NCBI GenBank assembly: GCA_947044405.1
Contig: CAMRHE010000359.1
Coordinates: 1,178,001-1,242,000 of the forward strand
Direction of reading: 5' to 3'
Length of the DNA: 64,000 nt
Source of the DNA: Leptodactylus fallax
Taxonomy: Eukaryota; Chordata; Amphibia; Anura; Leptodactylidae
This document shows, piece after piece, positions 55,411 to 64,000 of this stretch. How positions within the stretch are numbered: position 1 is the stretch's first letter; each line of letters opens with the position of its first letter. The notes beneath the pieces were generated by a model. It had not been told where the DNA came from. It saw nothing but the letters and a program-made list of their open reading frames with translations, and made no database searches. Both the position numbers and the translations under genes were made by a program.

Positions 55411-56030
55411 ACGTATTGTAGGTAAGATACCTTTATTGGCTAACCAGGATCATTGCTGCTGACCCCTGATAATAAACTAAATGAAGTATTCCTAGATTTG
55501 CTTCTCCTTGCACACAAACAGCCACCAAACTCAAGGAATCTCCTGGTCAGAAGTGTCCTCGCAATACCATCAGAGACTGACACATTGCCATGCAACAGCA
55601 ACAATCTACATACCAAACACACAGCAAGACTATACAATCACTGGAACATTTTCCTATACATCCGCCAATGTGGTGTTCATGAGACTGTGTACAAGTCGCC
55701 CCAATGAAGGAATCTACATTTTAGAAACAAAACAAAAACTGCGGGCGAGGATGAATTTACACTGAAAATAAAATGGCAGTTGGATAATGCTCAAGAGAAG
55801 ACTCCGAACATTGACAAAATCTATCTAACTCCTGGATTTATGGGCCCTTACATGGACACACTTCACTACCACCCCCCATCCAAAACTGACTCCAGATTCT
55901 TCTAAGCCCATACCCCTATAAACTCAGTGTTATTGCCCTGCTTTATCTTACTAATGTATCACCTTAGGAACTAATTGCCTTTGTGTAGCATATAGCAAGT
56001 GTTGCTTTGTATTCTCAGTTATTCAGTAGT
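55411..56030 (+). pseudogene. Penelope-like element fragment with GIY-YIG endonuclease remnant
   Basis: One frame reads 'FLDLLLLAHKQPPNSRNLLV' and 'TDTLPCNSNN' (about 55490-55610). After a frameshift another reads 'FSYTSANVVFMRLCTSRPNE', then 'GIYILETKQKLRARMNLH' and a stop (about 55655-55763). The spacing 'NVVF...GIYI-ET-QKLR-RMN-H' is the GIY-YIG nuclease core of Penelope-like elements, here with the second glycine changed to leucine. A short 'AAGATACCTTTATTGGCTAA' before it (about 55427) resembles a terminal segment of such elements. It is dead and 5' truncated. The family (Neptune-like) is a guess. Confidence 0.55.
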
Positions 56031-56659
56031 ATATGCGGAGGAGGAATCTCGGTGCTTTGTAAGATTGCAAATGTAATGTGCTTCAATGGTTGTCAGCTAG
56101 CTTATTTTTTCATCAGTTTTTTTTTCCAGATAGCTAAAAAAAAAGAAGCATCCTGCTCTATCTTAATTCAGAAAAATGCTGAAACTAATATTGAAATCAA
56201 TGGGATGTTTGAGAATTTTAAAAACTCTTGAAAAAAACAGAGCTGCTTTTTGAGGCTGTATATTAAGCTTGAAAAAACAGGGTTTTGTGATTGGCGGCAA
56301 ACCTCAAAGAATTTGGCTCAAATAACCACAGCAAAATCTGCAACAAAAAAAGCAGCTTTTCTGCACTGTGAGGACTTAGGCTAAGGCGATAAAATGCATC
56401 TAAAAAAAAACACTGTGGAAAAAATGCAACGGAAAGCATTGCATTTTTCTGCAGAGATTTTCACTGAGTTTTTGCTGCATTTTCTCTGCTTTTTTCCTTC
56501 TCCCTATTAAATCTATAGGGAAAAGGCTTGCAATTCTGCAGCTTAAAATAACGCACACATTTTTTAAACAAGCAAGACCTTAAAATATGGCCTTATTTAT
56601 TAAGAGATGGCCGGACCATTGACCAAACAAGCCCTGTTACTTCTTGGGTCTCCCTATTT
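56031..56659. other. Decayed MITE-like A-rich sequence
   Basis: 'AGCAGCTTTTCTGCACTGTG' near 56350 and 'AACACTGTGGAAAAAATGCA' near 56408 resemble family E ends. Boundaries cannot be set. Confidence 0.3.
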
Positions 56660-56822
56660 TCCTATAGATTGTAAGTTCTCTCAAGCAGGGCCCTCACTCC
56701 TATTGTGTGATATGTTAATTCTTTGTCACATTGTAATGTGTGATATTATCTGATCATGTGTCCTCTGATTTGTAAGGTGCTGTGGAATATGTTGGTGCTA
56801 TATAAATAAAGTTATTACCATT
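56660..56822 (+). repeat. L2-type LINE 3' end, same variant as 50683
   Basis: 'TGTAAGTTCTCTCAAGCAGG', 'GCCCTCACTCCTATTGTGTG' and the tail 'TGGTGCTATATAAATAAAG' match the copy at 50683-50830. Confidence 0.75.
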
Positions 56823-57067
56823 ACTTTTCAACAGCTTTTTTTCCACAATGTGTGGGTGAGATTAACCAAGATCTCATTCACTTTGCTGGTACTGTCATAT
56901 GCATTTCCACAGCAGGCAAAAATACTTTCCATAATGTGGGGCCTTAGCCTTAATGTAGTATATGTGTAACTAAGACTGAGGCCCCATGTTGTGGAAAAAA
57001 ACGCTGCGAAGAAGTGTTTTTTTCTAAAACAAATCTTTGAAAAAGCCAGCATGTTAATTTTACCTGT
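56823..57067. repeat. MITE family E-like sequence, left part
   Basis: 'AATGTGGGGCCTTAGCCTTA' near 56933 and 'GAGGCCCCATGTTGTGGAAA' near 56977 are two facing family E termini. The second opens an element that is interrupted at 57083 and resumes after 57268. Confidence 0.45.
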
Positions 57068-57083
57068 AGAAATGCTGTGTTTT

Positions 57084-57268
57084 GGCTGTGTTGTGCCTGT
57101 ATTACTTTGGTCTCCCTATAGGTGAACCCTTGACGGCATTGTCCATGTTAGGGCAATGTCTCTATGTGTACCTCTATTCTTAGTTTACCTTTCTTTTGTG
57201 CTATCGCTGTTCATCTACTTTTTTGTAAACATTTTTCAATAAAAATTACAGTTTGAAAAAAAAAAAAA
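57084..57268 (+). mobile_element. L1/Tx1-type LINE 3' end with poly(A) and target duplication
   Basis: A 185-bp insert ends 'TTTTTCAATAAAAATTACAG', 'TTTG' and an A run. It is flanked by AGAAATGCTGTGTTTT (57068-57083) and AGAAATGCAATGTTTT (57269-57284), a 16-base target duplication with two differences. A signal AATAAA, poly(A) and variable-length duplication are the marks of target-primed reverse transcription. The source family is inferred as L1-like from the tail wording. Confidence 0.6.
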
Positions 57269-57284
57269 AGAAATGCAATGTTTT

Positions 57285-58302
57285 CTCCATAGAGAAAAAA
57301 ACAACCATTTTTGCTGCATTTTTTTCTCGTGTTTTTTTATTTTTTTAATTTTTTTGCAGCATTTTTAAGCTGATAAAATAGAAGAGAGTAGTTAGATTAC
57401 AATTCTACTAATTTGAACCTTTTTGCTGTCTTTTTAAAAATTAAAATAGTGTCCACTATCCCCAAATTGGAGTAAATGAACATGCACAGATGGGCTATAT
57501 AATCACCAAAATGTTTCCCCTCCTACAACCGTGAATGGTGCCACCTGAGGTGAAATTCTCTCCTTGCCAAATAGTTGGTGTACCCAGGCCAACAACTGAT
57601 ACATTGATATGTATTCTGTGTAGATTGTTTTGGCATATGTTAGTATGGAATAAATTCATATATTGTTAGTATATTATAAAGGATATAAAAATAATATGTT
57701 TCAGATTCAGATTTGATTCTTATATGCATATATCTTGTAATTTATATTATAACAGTTTATATATATTTATTGTGTTTTTTTTTTACACCTGAGTGTTCCA
57801 TCCTGTGTGTAATTCTAAGGTTTAAAAAGGATAAACTTAAATATTTGCTATTTTTCTATGGATATGTGGAATTTAGACTGTATAATGTAGAATAACATAT
57901 ATTTGTGGTACACTTCCATTGCTTTTTACTTTCCTGTGATTTCTAAACATAACATTTTGGCATAGCATAGGGAGGCTGTTGTTCTCTATTTGAAGGTGAC
58001 CTTGAATTAAATGAAGCAAGTTTTAGATTGGATCCATGGACCATTGATTCTGTGCCCACCACTCTTGTGTGACACCATAATAGATAGAGGAAGTCATGGC
58101 TCATTGACTCAATCACACCCTTCTTACACAGCAGGAAAAACAGGTGTAAACGGAGTCCTAATATACACTAGATTTTTGCCTGTAATATGAATAATACAAG
58201 GATGTCTAACAGCAGCTGTGGTTTAGAAAACAAAAATACAGGAAATATGCAAGGAAAATGCTGTTATTAAAGCCACAGGTTCGAAAAAACAGAAGCCTAA
58301 TC

Positions 58303-58308
<6 letters not shown>
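57285..58308. other. No recognisable gene
   Basis: The first about 80 bases continue the interrupted MITE. The rest is AT-rich unique-looking DNA. Confidence 0.35.
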
Positions 58309-58338
<30 letters not shown>

Positions 58339-58350
58339 CATAATAATAAT
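58309..58350. repeat. (AAT)n microsatellite
   Basis: About thirteen AAT units with one ACAT interruption. Confidence 0.95.
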
Positions 58351-60234
58351 GTATTTATATTAATTATTACTTCTGTGTCTCTATACCATGAAATTTTGAA
58401 ATACGTTACACCTTATAACTGCAACAGTTTATGAAATATATTTCATATAGATCTTCAAATCACTTTTCTCTTCAAAATCTCACTGAATCTGTGCCAAGGC
58501 TGCTGTGATTACAGAACTTTAATAAGTAGCAGGTTCCAATAACTCCTTGTTGGGTTAGATATTTAAGTTATTTCAGTATGTTGTCTCTCTCCCTTTCTTT
58601 AACTCTCACTTTCCATAGCTTATTTTCTCTTTATCATCAACTCTCTATCTTTGTCTCTCAGCAAAGGGGAAGTAAAGGGCTTCAGCGTGCATGTAACTGA
58701 AGTTATTAAACAGCAGTACATTGGTTTTTTATTGCTGATTTCAGACTTTACTATGCATAGGGTAAAATCGACTTCAAATCCGTAGCAAAATCTGTAACAT
58801 GTACAAAGTTTGTAGCAGATTTATTGTGGATTTGAGTTAAAATTCCTAAAACAAAATTTCCTCAACATCTGTATATTTATTTAAGGAATTTATTTAAATG
58901 AAAGTACTCTTATGAAAAATTAGTGTTGTGCCACTACCTTTTACTTTAAACCCTTCTCAACAATTGATGTACATGACTGTCACAATCTCAGGCGGGGTAA
59001 ATGGAAAGGGCTCAGGACAAAAAAAAGTAGATAAACATATTAAATATGACCATGTACGAAAGTGCCTGAATTATCAAAATATATCCTGTACAGTGAACGC
59101 TGTAAAAAACAAAAAGAAAATGGTGCAATTGAGGTTTTTTTTTTCCAATTCTACACAATTCAGAATTGTTTCTGGCTTTTGAGTACTATGTATATGGAAC
59201 ATTACAGGGTGCCAATAGGAAGTACAATTTGTTTTGCAGAAAACAAGCTCTCATAGAGCTAGGTGAATGGAAAATTATAACAAAAATGATGGGTTCTGGA
59301 AGACAGGGAGGAAAAAAATTAACCCCAAAAATCGAAAATTCACCACAGTGGAAAGGGGGAACAGAGGCAATGATCTCTTTTCTTCTCTATACATACAAGA
59401 AAATGTAATGACAATAAAAACCTAGGTACATATTGAAAACCGCACCCAAAGGCACTTTTTAATCAAACAGAATGGTACTGTATGTATTCATCTTTCATTC
59501 ATTCAGCTGGAACACAATACCTGTCATTGTCCAGGCTTTGCACAACAGCTGTTGCATTCAACCAGCAGTGTACACGATCAATGCCTGATGAATCCTATAA
59601 CTATATTTGTTCCTTTATCATTCTCTTTAGACTCGCTTTTCATTCTAGGTTTCACTCTGAGCACACACAAACCAGCAGGAGAATCTATAACCAGCGTGAG
59701 CTAGTTCCATCAGCTGTTGCTAAACTAATGACATATTGTGTTATGGATGTGTGAGCCAGATTGGGAGGTTTGAGATGTTAGATCATGTCAGCGGTACATG
59801 CATTGTTTTCTTATTTTCTACATTTAGGATGTGTTGCATTTACACTTGTTGTTTCCCAGGAAGCTGTCTAAACCTACATCAGTATAAGTCATCAGGTACA
59901 GTCATCTTCTCCACTGACATTTAGGTCTATGCAAATAGATAGATGTCGTACATCCTTCTGATTCTCCTCTGCTTTAAATCTGTTCTGAGACTAGATATCT
60001 GAAATTATTAAGTGGAGAATCATTTGTTTAGGTTTCTTTAACAGCACCAATATATTCTATAGCACAGTGCAGAGTTTGTCATCATTCATACCAGCCCTAG
60101 TTTGGAGTGAGGCTTATAATGTAACTGTTCTTTCTCAGAGACCTGAAGGCCCACTTTGTAGTAAGGTAATTGACATATCACTTGGGATAAGGGAACCGGC
60201 TTGTAACAAGCTGGGTTTGTAATAAGTTTTCAAA
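58351..60234. other. No recognisable gene or repeat
   Basis: AT-rich DNA. Overlapping open frames at 58928-59408 are short and A-rich and match nothing known to me. Confidence 0.4.
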
Positions 60235-60780
60235 AAAAGTCATGTTCCACCGAATCTGAGATTTTTGGGGTTAGACACCCACGGATTGTTATTATACTAT
60301 GGGGTCTCTTTACACCCCAGAGTATAATATTTGAAGGCCAAGGAAAGGTGTGAAAAAATAATAAACTGCTAATACTTACCTTTCCTAACTTCTCTGGAGC
60401 TCTCCTGTCTTCTTTCCTGGTGTCTTATGGCCTTTTTCAGCCTCTTGAGTGACGTCAAAGGCCCTGTGACTACTGAGTCCTGTGATTGGTCCTCATTGGT
60501 CATTTTGGGTAAACGTCATAAAATTTGCATCAAAGTTCCAATCTTAGGCCTATGCGGTGACCTAGGGCCAGTGACATCACCTAGGAGTCCAGAAGAGGCC
60601 AGAAAATGACGGGAAAGAAGACTGGACACCATAACGGAGTGCCAGAGAAATGGTGAGTATGAAGATATGGCAGATTTATCATCCAGCATCAGTCACTGTG
60701 ATAAATCTGGTACATTTTAAGACTGCCTAGTCTAAGGTTACATTGTCTACATATTAGACAGGATTAGTAAATATTTCCCA
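60235..60780. repeat. Composite of hAT-like core and 'AAATCTGGTACATTTT' repeat
   Basis: 'TATTATACTATGGGGTCTCT' and 'ACCCCAGAGTATAATATTTG' form an inverted pair at 60290-60335. The core 'GAGTGACGTCAAAGGCCC' (about 60448-60465, containing TGACGTCA) resembles 29850. The right part (60680-60780) is the inverted form of the fragment at 52602. Confidence 0.45.
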
Positions 60781-62520
60781 AATGTATGACAAATGACTGC
60801 CCAGTATTCACTACAGCAGGTTTCCTGATTTCTGACTGCAGGGAGTGATTCTAGGAAGAAATGGCCACATGTAATGACTGCTGACTGGTTAGTGGAGTAG
60901 AGAGCAGTGAAGTATCATGTATGAAATACAATTTTTGTATTCCAAAGGCATGGTAGTTGATATATATGTATACTGTACATACTGCTATAGTTGGTGTATT
61001 TGTTTGAGCACTTTTACTCCAGATTACACACTAGACATTTTTTTTAGAATCTGAAGGCAGTGTATCTCTCTTTACTACTATCTTACATTGGGTTTCAGGA
61101 AAACCATACCATTGCTTTGTGTCTGTCTTCTAATGTCTGTATCCAGGGTTGCCAACTTATATCTAATACAAGTAACAAATGACAATCACACACGTTGTGT
61201 TACTAATTAAAACAAGGTAAGACACAAAGCCCGACCAGCCACACCATGTATAATTTATAGGCCTCAATAATTAAAGTGATGGGTTGGCGTCTCCCCTGCT
61301 CACAAGGCTTCAGAGGCTCTGGTCATGTGTAATAATTCTCTCGTAATAAAATATTTAATGTCATGAAGAATAGTTGGAGTATAACATAAATTGAGTCATT
61401 ATATGCATAGAATATGGCAAAAATCAGATAAAGGTGAGCTAAATTCCCAAAGCTAGAGTAATTTGTGATTATGTATTATATGTTATCTACTAGTGGTGAA
61501 GAATTTATGAAGTTACCTTGTATTTAACCTCACCTCCTCCACTATGGTCATATCATTTAGCCTAGAACACAGGATTTGGCTAGCTTATAGCCATGGCTTT
61601 TGGCTCATGCACTGCAGTTCTTAAGTACTACTGACCAACTGCAGCCTTGGATAGTTTATTAGGCTTCATTTCTAACTTGGTACATGAAGCCAAAGATTAC
61701 AATAGACTACTACACTCATTTATAAAAGACCAAATATAAGAGTAATTCACATTCACCAACAGACATTATATAGTGAAATATACTAAACATTATAGTCATA
61801 AAGACAGTGGATGCGACCAAACTACCCTACATGTTCCTTTCTAAATTAAATATATGCAAGGATGAGATTAAGGAGTCATAAAATATGACTTGACTGCTGA
61901 ATGGGGGAATTGGGTGTACAGCATGCAATAGGAGAAAATAAAGAAACCTGATTATTGAATGTCACCAAAGGCTTCAGTCTTCATAATTTATAGAAAGCCA
62001 TGAGAGATATTTCAGTGACAGCTCAAGTGACAGGTAAAGTCATAAGAAGCATAAAAGCATTTTATACCAATACAAAAAGGAATAGGATAGACCAATAGAG
62101 GCCGGGTGTAGCTGTAGGAGGTGCAGAGGTTGTAGTCGCTACCTGTTGTTCTGCCACGTAAAATATACCACTATTCTAAATGGCACAATGTAGGTACAGG
62201 ATCCATTACAGATTTTGCACAGGAGCTTCTAGTTACATCTCTGAGTGAAGTAGTGGCATGTGACAAATATCAGCCATTTCTCTCCTTCAATTGTAGTCCT
62301 TCACATCAGCCTAAATCTGTATACAGTGCTTGTAAGTCATAAAACAATAGGAGTCACAAATCAGTAGTGTGATTCATATGTCACTTATGTTTTAATACCC
62401 TATATATGAAGCTTATTTCTAAAGTTGTTGTTGGTCTGTTTGTAAATTGGTCTGAACTGGAAGAAAGTCTGCAAGTCAGTTTTGTGTTGTCTTAGGACTT
62501 CCATCTCAAATTCCTCTCTG
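60781..62520. other. No recognisable gene or repeat
   Basis: AT-rich unique-looking DNA. Confidence 0.4.
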
Positions 62521-62604
62521 TCCATGGTCATGTGATGGGCAGTCCGTGGTCATGTGATGGGCAGTCCATGGTCATATGATGGGCAGTCCGTGGTCATGTG
62601 ATGT
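62521..62604. repeat. 22-bp tandem repeat, about 3.8 copies
   Basis: The unit TCCATGGTCATGTGATGGGC plus AG starts at 62521, 62543, 62565 and 62587, alternating TCCATGG and TCCGTGG. Three of the four units contain TCATGTGA. Confidence 0.95.
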
Positions 62605-63819
62605 ACACACTATATACAAACAATATTATCATTACCTTTAATATCAGCTAAACTGTCAATTTCAGTATCGTCTGATCAACCATCTAATGGCAGATGTTGT
62701 GGGAAAAGAAGGATCAGGCCATTACAATTTTAATATGCTGGTTTCTTTAGTTCTCAGGGGAGATAAATTGCCTTCAGAGATTTCTGTCAGCCATTTACAC
62801 ACATGCTTAGCTGTATATATTGTGCATGTGTATGGGGGTAGTGGGATTGGGAGGAATAGCTACTGGCTGATCTGTAGTATATGACCATCTTCATGTAACA
62901 AATCATTCCATAAGAATTGCCTTAGCTGGAAATAGTTCAGCATAAGGGATATGCAGTGTTTCTTATTTTTCTAGATTTTACAAGTTTAAAGTATATCAAA
63001 ACTTAGTTCCCATAGAAACTGAATGTTTCACTGTTCTTCTGTATGTAATGAATGACCTCAATAGAATATGAATATGGCAGGGACACTTACGGTTTTTATA
63101 TTATCAGTCACAACAGAAAAGGTCACTGCTAAGTAACCTGGCTCAGAGCTTATTAAGCTGCAAGAGTTAAAAATTGATAAAAGTTGTGAGATGAAAATCT
63201 AGTGTTCAGGCTAACCCCAATGTGTCCTGTAACTACCGACAACATATTTCTTCTTACTAATGCTTTCTAATGGCCAAACATGACACATTGTATGATATAG
63301 TTTGCTAATAAAAAAAACCATCTTTATATTTGCACACAATGAATGCAGAAATGGATTATTATCCTTCTGTAAGAACATAAAATATGTCAAATCGACATTC
63401 ATATTCTGACTGATGCCGACACTGTGTTAATATGTCTATCTAGATCTCACAACCCTTAGGTTCAGGGTTAAATAAGTGGCCATTCAATGTATTGTTACAT
63501 TTTTTACCTTTTGTTTTCAACATCTACTTTCTGTATCATGACATGAGATGGTTTGAGGTCACCATGAAATACTTTCCTACATGTAGTATTATAGGACAAA
63601 GGAAATATACTAATCACAAGTCCACAAGTGGCATGAATATTGACTATAAGTTATCTAATGTGTAGTCTTGAAAAGCCCTTCACAGGGTTGGCTAACAGTG
63701 CCCGGATTATGAATTTGCTCCATGACCATATGGTAAATCTGATTTTTAAAATTACCTCTCCTGGACTGCATGTTTTTTTTTTTTTAAATATTGTGAATGT
63801 AACCCATGCTGCATCTTTA
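62605..63819. other. No recognisable gene or repeat
   Basis: AT-rich DNA with a T run near 63774-63785. Confidence 0.4.
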
Positions 63820-63823
63820 TTAA

Positions 63824-64000
63824 AGGGGGTTTCTAGGACTATCCTTAGAATAGGTCATCAATTGAAGATCTGTGGGGGTTCAACACCTGGGACCCCTGTT
63901 GATAAGTTGTTTGAAGCAGCAGAAGTTCTCCTTCAGCACTACTTCTGCTCCATAAGCCATGTGATATAACGTTAATTGGTCATATTGCCTTATCACAGCT
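63824..64000 (+). mobile_element. TTAA-type MITE, family A, cut by the window end
   Basis: TTAA at 63820-63823 is followed by AGGGGGTTTCTAGGACTATC, 'GGTCATCAATTGAAGATCTG', 'TGGGGGTTCAACACCTGGGA' and 'GTTTGAAGCAGCAGAAG'. This is the most complete first half of family A in the window. The right end is outside. Confidence 0.65.

Overview
The window looks like intergenic and intronic DNA from a vertebrate, most probably a frog or toad. It is AT-rich, has no bacterial-type gene layout, and most of its recognisable content is interspersed repeats. The amphibian guess rests on the combination of several Tc1-type transposon lineages, 3' tails of L2-type LINEs ending in a 'GGCGCTATATAAATAAA'-like hairpin, and many TTAA-, TAA- and hAT-type miniature elements. 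This is inference from family knowledge; no marker gene here proves the species.

Only one host gene is recognised. On the minus strand, 46428-46626 is the last coding exon of a complexin, closest to complexin-2 (cplx2). It has a clean 3' splice site and the complete conserved C-terminus. One extra base in an A7 run (T7 at 46612-46618) breaks the frame near the exon start. The DNA to its right (46627-64000) would be intron. The repeat-poor stretch to its left (about 43660-46427) would be 3' UTR and downstream sequence. No other complexin exon was found.

Layout from left to right. 1-541 is a minus-strand LINE reverse-transcriptase fragment, followed by a foldback element (662-902). 5.7-6.7 kb holds an ATCT microsatellite and a decayed Tc1 copy. 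7.0-9.8 kb is a nested stack: a non-autonomous hAT element with a perfect 8-bp target duplication sits inside a smaller repeat, and itself contains a TTAA-type element and a 580-bp foldback element. 13.4-14.1 and 19.3-19.8 kb carry LTR-like sequence on the minus strand. 18.2-18.6 kb holds a possible L1/Tx1 ORF1 remnant.

From 23.6 to 35.4 kb lie four separate Tc1/mariner elements. 23622-25116 is dead. 26100-27749 has an intact 340-residue DD34E transposase and nearly identical long inverted repeats, and is nested in a TTAA element. 28902-29366 is a 5' fragment. 33822-35420 is complete at its ends, but its gene is broken. A 31-bp minisatellite lies at about 30.1-30.6 kb. From 37 kb onward there are further miniature elements, L2 tails, a Penelope-like GIY-YIG fragment (55.4-56.0 kb), an L1-type 3' end with its target duplication (57.1-57.3 kb) and a 22-bp tandem array (62.5 kb).

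The parts do not form a pathway. The window is a host gene tail embedded in layered transposon insertions of different ages. I found no RNA gene, CRISPR array, operon or clearly new biological system. The observations most worth following are the complexin frameshift, the intact Tc1 copy and the nested insertions with readable empty sites.
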